The notes below the pieces were generated by a model. The model saw only the letters and a list, made by a program, of their open reading frames with translations. It had not been told where the DNA came from and searched no databases. Shown piece by piece: positions 42,709 through 52,000 of a DNA stretch of 64,000 nucleotides (within the stretch, counting starts at the first letter, position 1; each line of letters begins with the position of its first letter). The DNA is from Oscillospiraceae bacterium (lineage in GTDB: Bacteria > Bacillota > Clostridia > Oscillospirales > Ruminococcaceae), in the NCBI GenBank assembly GCA_028692035.1, contig JAQUYD010000009.1:1-64000 (forward strand), read 5' to 3'. The position numbers were made by a program, and so were the translations under genes.

Positions 42709-44223
42709 TCAGATTTGGTGCATCAACTCTTTGGTCGCTTCGTACAGAGCCCGGAACACCGGTTTGTTTTTTTGATACAGCCTGTGGTTTTCCGCAATAG
42801 GCCGGACGGTCTGGGCTACGCGGATCTTTTGACCTAGGGCTTCAAAGCTGTCGTAACAGCCGCAGGCCAAGGCGCAGAGGATGGCGTCGCCATAAGAAGC
42901 GCCTACCGTCACCTCCGGCACCAGGATCTCCCGCCCCAGCATATCCGCGATGATTTGCAGCCACAAGGAGTTCTTCGTGCCGCCGCCCACCGCCATAATT
43001 TTGGTCACCGGCAGACCATTTTCGTCCAGCACCTCAAAATGCTGGGCGATGGAGTAACCGATCCCCTCCAACGCGGACCGGTACAGGTGCGCCCGGGTGT
43101 GATGGGACTGCAGCCCAAAGAGCATCCCCTTGGCCAAGGGGTCGTTGATCGGGGTCCGCTCCCCGGCAAAATAGGGCAATGTGATTAGGCCCTCGCTCCC
43201 GGCGGGAACTGTCCCGGCGATTTTGGCCATAACAGCATAGGCGTTTTCTCCTCCCGTCGCCTCCTGTTCCAGCAGTTCCGCAAACAGCTGATCGCGGTAC
43301 CATTTGGTCAAGGTACCGCCGTTGTTGGTGCCCGCTGCTACACAATAGGTATCAGGAATTAGGTAATGGCCCGGCCAGATCCGGCTATCTTTTGGGAGCT
43401 GGTCGGCATTATAAATGAAAAAACAGGTGGAACCCAACTGGATCATGATGGTCCCCGGCGTAAAAACGCCGCAGGAAACCGACTCTGCCCCAGAATCTCC
43501 TGTGCCGGTTAAAACTTTCGTGCCGGGCATAAGCCCTGTGAGGGCGGCCGCCTCAGGGGTCACCGTCCCCACAACGTCGGGCGCAAGAGTGATTTCCGCC
43601 AGTTGATCCGGCCGGCAGAACAAGCCGCATTCCGCTTCGTTCACGCCGTTTTCATCATACAACGGCGCAAAAGATCCGCTTAAATACTTGTCAATACAGT
43701 AGCGGCCGGTCATTTTGGCTGTCAGAAAAGAGGATGCGGTGAGAAATTTATAGGTTTTGGCATAAACTGCCGGCAGGTGGTTTTTGATCCAGAGGATTTT
43801 GGGAGAGATGCTGGAGGACACCAGTGACCGGGGGAAAACTTTGGAAAACCGGTCGCCGTAGTAAGCCTTGATCTGCTCGATTTCCTCTTGGGCCCGGGAG
43901 TCGATGCCATATAAAATGGCGTTGCACAGCGGCTTGCAGTTTTTGTCCACCGGCACACAGTCGCACCCCAGCGCAGACAGTCCCACACATGCGATTTTCG
44001 CCGGGTCCAAGCCGGATTGGTCCAGTAGTAGCCGGGAAATTTTGCATACATCCCCCCACCAGACCGCCTGTGCGTCGTGCTCGTACCAGCCGGGCCTGGG
44101 GTTTTCTAACCCGTGTTTTTGAGCGGCCTGACAGATGATCCGGCACTCCCCGTCGATTAAAACGCCTTTGCTTTCATAGGTACCGACGTCGATACCCATG
44201 AAAAAACGGCTTTCCCTCTCCAC
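42709..44223 (-). CDS. FGGY-family carbohydrate kinase
   Basis: 504 residues from GTG 44223 (AAAGGA upstream). N-terminal GIDVGTYESKGVLID, central GTGDSGAESVSCGVF and AVGGGTKNSLWLQIIADMLG mark the two ASKHA domains with the ATP and sugar sites. Closest in style to xylulokinases and similar ketose kinases; the substrate is not certain. It would phosphorylate the sugar that the isomerase handles. Confidence 0.9.
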   Translation of the reverse strand: MERESRFFMGIDVGTYESKGVLIDGECRIICQAAQKHGLENPRPGWYEHDAQAVWWGDVCKISRLLLDQSGLDPAKIACVGLSALGCDCVPVDKNCKPLCNAILYGIDSRAQEEIEQIKAYYGDRFSKVFPRSLVSSSISPKILWIKNHLPAVYAKTYKFLTASSFLTAKMTGRYCIDKYLSGSFAPLYDENGVNEAECGLFCRPDQLAEITLAPDVVGTVTPEAAALTGLMPGTKVLTGTGDSGAESVSCGVFTPGTIMIQLGSTCFFIYNADQLPKDSRIWPGHYLIPDTYCVAAGTNNGGTLTKWYRDQLFAELLEQEATGGENAYAVMAKIAGTVPAGSEGLITLPYFAGERTPINDPLAKGMLFGLQSHHTRAHLYRSALEGIGYSIAQHFEVLDENGLPVTKIMAVGGGTKNSLWLQIIADMLGREILVPEVTVGASYGDAILCALACGCYDSFEALGQKIRVAQTVRPIAENHRLYQKNKPVFRALYEATKELMHQI

Positions 44224-44227
44224 AAGA

Positions 44228-45031
44228 TCAGTCCTTTCGCAGGGCTTTCGCCTTCTGCATAAACCGGGCAACCTTTTCTTCGTCGATCAGGCCGGTAAAC
44301 ACCCCGTCCTTTTTAAACGCCGATCCCACAAATGCGCCGTCTGCCACAGACAGGATCGCCTCACAGTTTTTCTCGCTGCAGCCGGTACCACAGAAAACCG
44401 GGGTGTCCCCGGAAATCTGTTTGACCTCGACGATCTGGGAGACATCCGGCTGGCTGCCCGGCCCAGGGCCGGACACTACCAAGCACTCTGCCCGGCAGCC
44501 GTTTAGCAGTGATTTGGCTTTCTGGGTCAGGGAGCGGGTATCCATAGGGGTGGAGCCCTCTCCGTTGATAAAATAGCATAGCTTTAAGTCATCTAAATCC
44601 AATTCCCGGCGCAGCCGCAAGGTGCGGGCAATATTGCGCTGCTGCAAGCCGGTATCGCTCGCCCACGCGCCAGTAAACAGGCAGCGGGTAAAGGCGGCGC
44701 CGGTAGCCGCGCAGATCTCGATGCAGCCTTCGCCGTCGGCAATGGTCTCAACCCCATAAGGGACGGTAAACAGATGGCGGATCTCACCGAATACGCGGCA
44801 CATTGCGCCAAATACCGGCTTGGGTGTGTCGGTAAAGAAGGGGCCGCTGAATTCATTGGTAATCAAAACGCCGTCCACACCGCCCTTTTGCAGTGCTTCC
44901 AGGTTCTTCCTGGCGTTGTCGACCACCTGTTCCATAGAGCCCTCATAAAAGGGGTCTCCGGGCAGGGGGTCTAGGTGTAAAAGCCCGATAATCGGCTTGG
45001 ACGTTTTAAACAATTCGGTTGACCAGCTCAT
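44228..45031 (-). CDS. BtpA/SgcQ-family TIM-barrel protein
   Basis: 267 residues from ATG 45031 (GGAGGTAAATTT upstream). PIIGLLHLDPLPGDP, GGVDGVLITNEFSGPF and a late GTGCSEKNCEAILSVADGAFVGSAFK are the family signature. BtpA is known from photosystem I assembly in cyanobacteria; in Bacillota and enterics (SgcQ) relatives sit in sugar operons. First gene of the operon with the kinase and isomerase, so an aldolase-like or epimerase-like sugar role is likely here. Confidence 0.85.
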   Translation of the reverse strand: MSWSTELFKTSKPIIGLLHLDPLPGDPFYEGSMEQVVDNARKNLEALQKGGVDGVLITNEFSGPFFTDTPKPVFGAMCRVFGEIRHLFTVPYGVETIADGEGCIEICAATGAAFTRCLFTGAWASDTGLQQRNIARTLRLRRELDLDDLKLCYFINGEGSTPMDTRSLTQKAKSLLNGCRAECLVVSGPGPGSQPDVSQIVEVKQISGDTPVFCGTGCSEKNCEAILSVADGAFVGSAFKKDGVFTGLIDEEKVARFMQKAKALRKD

Positions 45032-45257
45032 AAATTTACCTCCAGGATAGAAAAATTCGCAGGAGTTTGCCGAAGAAAACTCATACAAGGACAGTATATC
45101 ACCAGAAAATGGATATCACAATGACAAAGATCCGAGATTTTTGTAGAAAAGCGGGAATTATTTTGCACGATTCGCACAATTTATAGGGAATGATACCTAA
45201 AATCTTGTGGTATCCAGGGACAGATGAAAGAAAATCCGTGCACAACGGGCCGACCCA

Positions 45258-45266
45258 TGATATACT
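45258..45266 (+). promoter_or_regulatory. Extended -10 promoter of the GNAT gene
   Basis: TGA-TATACT, a TGn extended -10, 30 bases before ATG 45296; no good -35 is seen. Weak evidence. Confidence 0.4.
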
Positions 45267-45295
45267 GAAAAAAATGGACAAAGGGAGGGGTTTCC

Positions 45296-46138
45296 ATGGA
45301 ATACACGCTGCAAAAAGGCAGCTGGGAAAATATTGACCAAGCGGTGCTGGTCGAAGAGGAGACGCTGCCAAAAAGCTGTTATCTGCGGGACAACAGCGAT
45401 TATTTTCTAAATCGGACGCAAGGAAACCTAACGCTCGTGTATGCGGGGGACACGCCAGTGGGGATCGGCAAGCTGTCCCAGCTGCCGGACGGATCCGGCT
45501 GGCTGGAAACGCTGCGAGTGCGCCCCGCCTGGCAGGGAAAAGGCGTGGGAAAAGCTATTTATGAACGGTGGCTGGAAGAAGCGACGGCATTGGGCTGTCC
45601 GGCTATTCGGATGTTCACAGGAACCGGCAATGCCCGCAGCAAAGGGCTGGCAGAACGGTTTGGCCTCTCTCTGGCAGGGACCTATATCGGCGCCACAGCA
45701 AAGATTCCTTCCTCGTTGCTGTATTTGCCGGCGGGTTTTAAGTTGGTGGAGGATTTCCGCCTGGCCCAGGTGCTGCTGGAAAGTGGTCGATGGGAGATGG
45801 AGGATTTTGTGGTGATGAACAACACCTTCTTCCGCTGCGGCGAAAAGACCTGGCGGTATCTGTGGGAGCAAGGAATGATCTTTGCAGATGATCGGCAGAA
45901 TTTTGTGGTTATCGGCGCCCGGATGCTACGGCAGCGGGGATTGCATGTGGCGATGTACGGCGGTGATGGCCGCCGCTGTTTGCAGTTTGCCAAAGCGTAT
46001 ACGCAGCGCCAGGGTTTGGGCCAGGTGACTGTGTCCTATCCGCCGGCCAACCGGCGGATCCACAGCGATCTGGAACGAGAGGGCTTTGTCCACGACCTCT
46101 CCTGCCGGATTGTGATGGAGCGGGTCTTTGATCGATAG
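45296..46138 (+). CDS. GNAT-family N-acetyltransferase
   Basis: 280 residues. The acetyl-CoA motif is RVRPAWQGKGVGKAIYERWLEEA (the R/Q-x-x-G-x-G/A loop), with a preceding GIGKLSQLPDGSGWLETL strand. The C-terminal half looks like a second, degenerate GNAT-like domain. Substrate unknown. GGGAGGGG precedes ATG 45296. It stands alone with its own terminator. Confidence 0.85.
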   Translation: MEYTLQKGSWENIDQAVLVEEETLPKSCYLRDNSDYFLNRTQGNLTLVYAGDTPVGIGKLSQLPDGSGWLETLRVRPAWQGKGVGKAIYERWLEEATALGCPAIRMFTGTGNARSKGLAERFGLSLAGTYIGATAKIPSSLLYLPAGFKLVEDFRLAQVLLESGRWEMEDFVVMNNTFFRCGEKTWRYLWEQGMIFADDRQNFVVIGARMLRQRGLHVAMYGGDGRRCLQFAKAYTQRQGLGQVTVSYPPANRRIHSDLEREGFVHDLSCRIVMERVFDR

Positions 46139-46152
46139 GAAAACCCGACAAA

Positions 46153-46184
46153 AAAGAAACGGCGCCTTTTGGCGCCGTTTCTTT
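46153..46184. terminator. Bidirectional terminator
   Basis: A 14-bp stem AAAGAAACGGCGCC / GGCGCCGTTTCTTT with loop TTTT, between the convergent GNAT and rubrerythrin genes. Confidence 0.85.
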
Positions 46185-46210
46185 GGCCGGGCTGGCTCCT
46201 CGCAAAAAGC

Positions 46211-46750
46211 TCAATAGGAAGATTTCTTCACTTCGAAGAAGGACTGTTTATACTTGCAGACGGGACAGACCATCGGCGCGGTTTCTCCTTCGTAGAGATA
46301 ACCGCAATTGCGGCAAACCCAAGAAACCTTGCTGTTTTTGCGAAAAACTGCCCCATCCTGAATATTCTGTTCCAGCGTTCGGTAACGCTTTTCATGGTCT
46401 TTTTCGATGGAAGCAATCAACTCCATCTTTTTGCCGATCTCCGCAAAGCCTTCTTCTTTAGCGTCCTTGGCGAAGGAGGGGTACATGTCGCTCCATTCAT
46501 AATGCTCGCCGTTGGCCGCCAGCACAAGGTTTTCTTTGGTATCACCCATTTGGCCGCCATGCAGATATTCATACCACTGCTGGGCATGGGCCCGTTCGTT
46601 TCGGGCGGTGGTTTCAAAAACCTGAGCCATTTCTTCGTATCCGTCCTGTCGCGCTTTTTGCGCGTAAAGCTGGTACTTTACGGCGGCCTGGCTTTCCCCC
46701 GCCAGTGCGGCGATCAGATTCGCCTCTGTTTTGCTTCCTTCCAATTTCAT
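46211..46750 (-). CDS. rbr: Rubrerythrin
   Basis: 179 residues. The N-terminal four-helix ferritin-like domain has Glu-rich ligand helices (GESQAAVKYQLYA, ARNERAHAQQWYEY, a later EKDHEKRYRTLEQ). The C-terminal rubredoxin domain has VCRNCGYLYEG and MVCPVCKY (two CxxC). Reduces hydrogen peroxide in anaerobes, receiving electrons through the rubredoxin iron. AAAGGAG precedes ATG 46750. Supports an anaerobic host. Confidence 0.95.
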   Translation of the reverse strand: MKLEGSKTEANLIAALAGESQAAVKYQLYAQKARQDGYEEMAQVFETTARNERAHAQQWYEYLHGGQMGDTKENLVLAANGEHYEWSDMYPSFAKDAKEEGFAEIGKKMELIASIEKDHEKRYRTLEQNIQDGAVFRKNSKVSWVCRNCGYLYEGETAPMVCPVCKYKQSFFEVKKSSY

Positions 46751-46812
46751 GGCAATTCTCCTTTCGGTTTCCCCTAGTTTGGACCGGGGCGAAAAAGAAT
46801 ATGCACATCATA

Positions 46813-46841
46813 TTGCAATGGTGGGTGAAAAAGAGTATAAT
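46813..46841 (+). promoter_or_regulatory. Promoter of the MATE gene at 46882
   Basis: TTGCAA (46813-46818), a 17-base spacer and TATAAT (46836-46841). Confidence 0.65.
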
Positions 46842-46881
46842 AAGCAAAAACATCATATAACGTTATAGAGGAGAGAACCAT

Positions 46882-48270
46882 ATGAGCAGCTCGAAAACCC
46901 TTCGCGGGGATATGACCTCAGGCAGCCCGATGCGGCTGATCCTGTCTTTTTCCATCCCGCTGCTGATCGGCAATGTGTTGCAGCAGATGTACAACATGGT
47001 AGATAGCATCGTGGTTGGCAACTATGTGGGCACTGTCGCGCTGGCTGCAGTGGGCACCGGATTCCCGATCATTTATATGATGGTCGCACTGTTTATGGGG
47101 ATCGGCGGCGGCGCATCCGTCATCGTTTCCCAGTATTTTGGCGCGGGGGATCTAAAAAAGGTTTCGGATACGGTAGACACGATCTACACCACCGCGTTGA
47201 TCGGCGTATTGCCGGTCTCCCTCTTGGGAATCCTTCTTTCCGGCCCCCTGCTGCGGCTGATCAACACGCCGGAAAACACGTTTCACGACGCCCAGCTGTA
47301 TATGATCATTATCTTTATCGGGACGATCTTTTCGCTGGGGTATAACCTTAACAGCGCCATCATGCAGTCTCTGGGGGACAGCAAAACCCCCCTATTCCTT
47401 TTGACCATTGCCTGCGGACTCAACGTGGTGCTGGACCTTTTGTTTGTCATCGTATTCCATTGGGGCGTTGTCGGCGTCGCAGTCGCCACCATTCTCGCAC
47501 AGGCGGTTGCCTGGGTGGTCGGAATCTTTTTGATCAATCGGAAATACACCTATATCCATGTAAACCTGCTGAAATTCTCCTTTGATAAGGAGCTGTTCCA
47601 AAAAATCATCAAGCTCGGCCTGCCCAACGGTTTTCAGCAAATGCTTTTTTCCGTTGGCACCCTAGCGCTGCAAAGCCTGGTCAACGGATATGGATCCGAC
47701 TTTATGGCCGGCTTTAATGGAGCAAATAAAATCGATATGTTTGCGTTTTTTCCCGCCCAAAGTTTCGGCATGGCCCTAACCACCTATGTGGGCCAGAACA
47801 TTGGCGCCGGGAAACTGCACCGGGTCAAAGAAGGGCTTCGTTCTACGATGCTCATGAGTGTTTTGTGCGGCATTGGCGCAATGGTGCTGGTGCTGATCTG
47901 GGGCCCGAATATGATGCATCTGTTTAGCCAGGAGGCTGCGGTGGCAGAGGCGGGCATGGTCTATTTGCGGCCGGTTATGTACTGCTACTTGCTGTTCGCG
48001 GTTATGAATACCTTCCTGTCGGTACTGCGCGGCGCCGGTGATATGGTGTTCCCCATGATCACCAGCCTGTTGTCTTTGTGGATTATCCGGCTCCCGATGG
48101 CCTACCTGCTGGCGTTTTTCTTCGGCAAAGAGTACATCTTTTTCAGCTATGGCGGCGGCTGGCTGATCGGCATGACCATGGCGATTCTTTACTATTATGG
48201 CGGGCAGTGGAAAAAGAAGGCGGTCGTTTCCCATCCGCCGGAGGATGCGCCAGCAGAAGTTTATGAATAA
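46882..48270 (+). CDS. MATE-family efflux transporter
   Basis: 462 residues, 12 hydrophobic helices. SFSIPLLIGNVLQQMYNMVDSIVVGNYVG at the N-terminus and the second-half repeat beginning KLGLPNGFQQMLFSVGTLALQSLVNGYG are classic for the DinF/NorM-like branch. GAGGAGAG precedes ATG 46882. A second MATE protein of the window, in a different subgroup from the one at 35204. Confidence 0.92.
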   Translation: MSSSKTLRGDMTSGSPMRLILSFSIPLLIGNVLQQMYNMVDSIVVGNYVGTVALAAVGTGFPIIYMMVALFMGIGGGASVIVSQYFGAGDLKKVSDTVDTIYTTALIGVLPVSLLGILLSGPLLRLINTPENTFHDAQLYMIIIFIGTIFSLGYNLNSAIMQSLGDSKTPLFLLTIACGLNVVLDLLFVIVFHWGVVGVAVATILAQAVAWVVGIFLINRKYTYIHVNLLKFSFDKELFQKIIKLGLPNGFQQMLFSVGTLALQSLVNGYGSDFMAGFNGANKIDMFAFFPAQSFGMALTTYVGQNIGAGKLHRVKEGLRSTMLMSVLCGIGAMVLVLIWGPNMMHLFSQEAAVAEAGMVYLRPVMYCYLLFAVMNTFLSVLRGAGDMVFPMITSLLSLWIIRLPMAYLLAFFFGKEYIFFSYGGGWLIGMTMAILYYYGGQWKKKAVVSHPPEDAPAEVYE

Positions 48271-48353
48271 ATTGTTAATTTTTGATCTCTGTGCATGAAA
48301 ACATTGGGAAAGGGCTACTTATAAGGCGTACCCTAAAACAAAGGAGATTAAAA

Positions 48354-48926
48354 ATGAAAAAAATATCGGTATTTTTACTTGCGGCGATGATGACCGCCTC
48401 TCTGGCGGGCTGCGGCGCGTCCAACAGCTCTTCCCAAACGGGCTCTTCCGTGGGAGATTCCATCCAGAGTTCCGTCGTTGAATCCAGTGGGACAGAGGCG
48501 GAATCTGGCGCGCTTGCCGGAACCGGGATGAAGGACGGAAAAACCGTGGAGGATTTCTTAGCTGCCGTAAACGAGCTGTACAGCGAGATGAGCTTCAGTG
48601 ACATTGACGACGCCATGCTAAAGGACCTGTACATGGTCGATCCAGAAAACGTAGCGTCTTACGCCGGCAAGCTTTCGATGATAAATGTCCAGGCTTTTGA
48701 TGTTCTGGTCGTAAAGGCCAAAGAAGGGAAAGTGGAAGAGGTCGCATCCTCTTTGGAGCAGAGAAAGCAAAACCGCATTTCAGAGTTTGAATTTTATCCG
48801 GTCAACAACAACGATGTAAATACAAAAAACGCCTTGGTATTAACTTCTGGCGATTATGCCATTCTGGTGATCTGCGATAACTACGAAGGGGTCCAGGAGA
48901 TTCTGGACGAATATTTTACCTTTTAA
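48354..48926 (+). CDS. Lipoprotein, possibly DUF4358 family
   Basis: 190 residues from ATG 48354 (AAAGGAGAT upstream; the frame to 48282 is upstream noise). Lipobox SLAGC at Cys20, Ser-rich spacer, then a C-terminal YPVNNNDVNTKNALVLTSGDYAILVICDNYEG region that resembles DUF4358. Extracellular, membrane-anchored. 83 bases downstream of the MATE gene, with its own RBS and a double terminator. Confidence 0.7.
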   Translation: MKKISVFLLAAMMTASLAGCGASNSSSQTGSSVGDSIQSSVVESSGTEAESGALAGTGMKDGKTVEDFLAAVNELYSEMSFSDIDDAMLKDLYMVDPENVASYAGKLSMINVQAFDVLVVKAKEGKVEEVASSLEQRKQNRISEFEFYPVNNNDVNTKNALVLTSGDYAILVICDNYEGVQEILDEYFTF

Positions 48927-48936
48927 TGTACAACTC

Positions 48937-48971
48937 AAAAAAGAGGAAGGCGGCTCGCCTTCCTCTTTTTT
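48937..48971. terminator. Bidirectional terminator
   Basis: AAAAAAGAGGAAGGCG / CGCCTTCCTCTTTTTT with a 3-base loop, 10 bases past the lipoprotein stop. Confidence 0.88.
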
Positions 48972-48987
48972 GATCCTGTTTCCTTTT

Positions 48988-49025
48988 AATGTCCGGAAGA
49001 CGAAAGCGTCTTCCGGACATTTTTT
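48988..49025. terminator. Second stem-loop terminator before the purL end
   Basis: AATGTCCGGAAGACG / CGTCTTCCGGACATT with loop AAAG, followed on the plus strand by TTTTT. Only 4 bases from the purL stop codon. Confidence 0.75.
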
Positions 49026-49028
49026 CGG

Positions 49029-52000
49029 TTATTTAAAATAGTCTATCGCGCCGCGGAAGATCAGGTCTTGCAGGGTTTTGTCCGGTACATTTTGATACAG
49101 ATTGTCGCCGTAGCGCTCGGAATGACCCATTTTTCCATAGATCCGTCCGTCCGGTGAAGTAATGCCCTCAATTGCCTGAACCGAGTTGTTGGGGTTAAAC
49201 CGGATATTTGACGTGGGAACCCCGGCCAGATCCACGTACTGCGTGGCGATCTGGCCGTTGGCCGCCAACTTTTGCACCAGCGACTCGTCCGCTACAAAGC
49301 GGCCCTCGCCGTGGGAGATGGCCACCGTATGGATATCGCCCACATGGCTGTGCATCAGCCACGGCGATTTGTTCGAGGCTACCCGAGTGCGCACCAGCAT
49401 GGACTGATGTCGTCCAATGGTATTAAAGGTCAGCGTCGGGCAGCTGCTGTCCGTGTCGATAATCTCGCCAAAAGGCACCAGCCCCAGCTTGATCAGCGCC
49501 TGGAACCCGTTGCAGATGCCGCACATCAGGCCGTCCCGGTTTTTGAGCAACTGGTGTACCTGCTCTTTGATCTGGGGATTGCGGAAAAAGGCGGTGATAA
49601 ACTTGCCAGATCCCTCTGGCTCGTCGCCGCCGGAAAAACCGCCGGGGATGGCGATGATCTGACTTTTTGCAATGGCTTTCTGGAACGCCTCAACCGACTC
49701 CTCAATGTCTTTCGGCGTCAAATTGCGGACAACGAAAATCTCCGGCTCAGCCCCTGCTCTGGCAAATGCCCGGGCCGTATCGTACTCGCAGTTGGTGCCG
49801 GGGAATACCGGGATCAACACATGGGGTTTTGCCACTTTGACCGTAGCTTTTGCCGGGCTCACACAAGCATAGGAGAAGGTCTGCACCGCTTTGTCGTCCT
49901 CTTTGCCCAGGTACGGGAACACCGGCTGCAGCTTGTCCTCATAAACCTTTTGCAGCTTGTCCATTTCGACCGTAGCCGAAGCGGTTTTCAGCGAATAGCC
50001 TTTCGCCGTCCGCCCAACAAGAATGGCAGATCCCGGCAGCTCCACCGGACCGTCCAGCTCGCAGAGAAACGCGCCGTAACATTGGTCAAACAATTCATTT
50101 TCGTTAAAGGATCCATCCAACTCAAAGCCGATGTGGTTGCCCAGCATCATCTTCATAAGCCCTTCCGCCGCGCCGCCGGCGCCCAGCGTCCAGCAGGACA
50201 GCACCCGGCCCTTGGCCGTCAAGTTCTCCATCTGCTCAAACACCGCCTTGACGCTGCCAAAGTCCGGTAGCCCGTTGGGGTAGTAGAACGGCTTCATCAA
50301 GTAAACCGGATGTCCCTCTCCCTTAAACTCGGTAGATACCACGCGGTCTGCCTTGGCCGTCGATACCGCGAAAGAAACCAGGGTCGGCGGCACATCAATG
50401 TCCTCAAAGGTGCCGGACATGGAGTCTTTTCCGCCGATGGACCCGATCTCCAGCTCCAATTGGGCTTTCAACGCGCCCAGCAACGCCGCAAAGGGCTTAC
50501 CCCAGCGTTTGGGATCGTTTTGGGTCCGTTCAAAATATTCCTGGAAGGTCAGCCAGCAGTTTTTGGTGCTGCCGCCCGCCGCAACCACCTTTGCCACCGA
50601 TTCGATGACCGCCATCATCGCCCCATGGTAAGGGCTGCGGCTGGACAGATTCGGGTCAAAACCCCAGCCCATCAAAGAACAGGTGGTGGTTTCACCGCCC
50701 AGCACCGGGATCTTGGCCGCCATCGCCTGGGCCGGAGTCAGCTGCCACTTGCCGCCGAAGGGCATCAGCACCGTACCGGCGCCGATGGTGGAATCGAACC
50801 GCTCCACCAACCCCTTCTGGGAACAGATATTCAGGTTCGCCGCCATTTTTTTCATCCGGGATTTAAAGTCAAGGTATTCCAGCGTCGCCGCTTCTGCCGC
50901 TGGTTCCGAAACCGATACGGCAGTAAATTTTTTGGCACCGTTGGAGTTTAGAAATGCCCGGGACAGATCCACAATGACGCGGCCATCCAGCTCCATGACC
51001 AGGCGAGGCGTCTCGGTCACTTCCGCCACCACCGTAGATTCCAGATTCTCGGTAGAAGCCAGTTTTTGGAACCGCTCCACATCCTCTTTTGCAACCACCA
51101 CTGCCATTCGCTCCTGCGATTCGCTGATGGCAAGTTCGGTGCCGTCCAGACCTTCATATTTTTTCGGTACTTTGCTCAAATCAATGTGCAGTCCGTCGGC
51201 CAGCTCTCCAATGGCCACCGACACGCCGCCCGCGCCAAAATCGTTGCAGCGTTTGATCAGCCGGGTAGCCTCCGGGTTGCGGAACAGCCGCTGGAGTTTG
51301 CGTTCCTCCGGCGCATTGCCCTTCTGCACCTCGGCGCCGCAGGTCTCCAGCGATTCAAGGGTGTGGGATTTCGAGGAACCGGTAGCGCCGCCGCAGCCGT
51401 CGCGTCCGGTACGCCCGCCTAAGAGGATGATGATATCCGAGGGCTGGGGCCGCTTGCGGATCACGTTCTTTTCCGGCGCCGCGCCAACCACCGCGCCGAT
51501 TTCCATCCGCTTGGCCACATAGCCCGGATGGTAGATCTCGGTCACATGGCCGGTGGCCAACCCAATCTGGTTGCCGTAGGAGCTGTAGCCTGCCGCCGCA
51601 GTCGTAACAATTTTGCGCTGGGGCAGCTTGCCTTTTAATGTCTGGTCCACCGGCAGCAGCGGATCCGCCGCGCCGGTGACCCGCATTGCCTGATACACAT
51701 AACTGCGCCCGGACAGCGGATCGCGGATCGCGCCGCCCAGACAGGTAGCCGCGCCGCCGAAGGGCTCAATCTCGGTGGGATGGTTGTGGGTCTCATTTTT
51801 AAACATCAGCAGCCAATCCTGCTCTTCGCCGTCCACATCCACCTTGATCTTGACCGAGCAGGCATTGATCTCCTCGGACTCGTCCAAATCGTGCATTTTC
51901 CCAGCGGCCTTGAGCACCTTGGTACCGATGGTCGCAAGATCCATCAGCGTTACAGGTTTGTCGGTGCGGCCCGCATACAGGGTTTTCCGCAGCTCCAGAT

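Noticed and set aside
49272..50270. A 332-codon plus-strand frame opposite purL
   Set aside because: Antisense of an essential conserved gene with low-complexity, Arg/His-rich translation.
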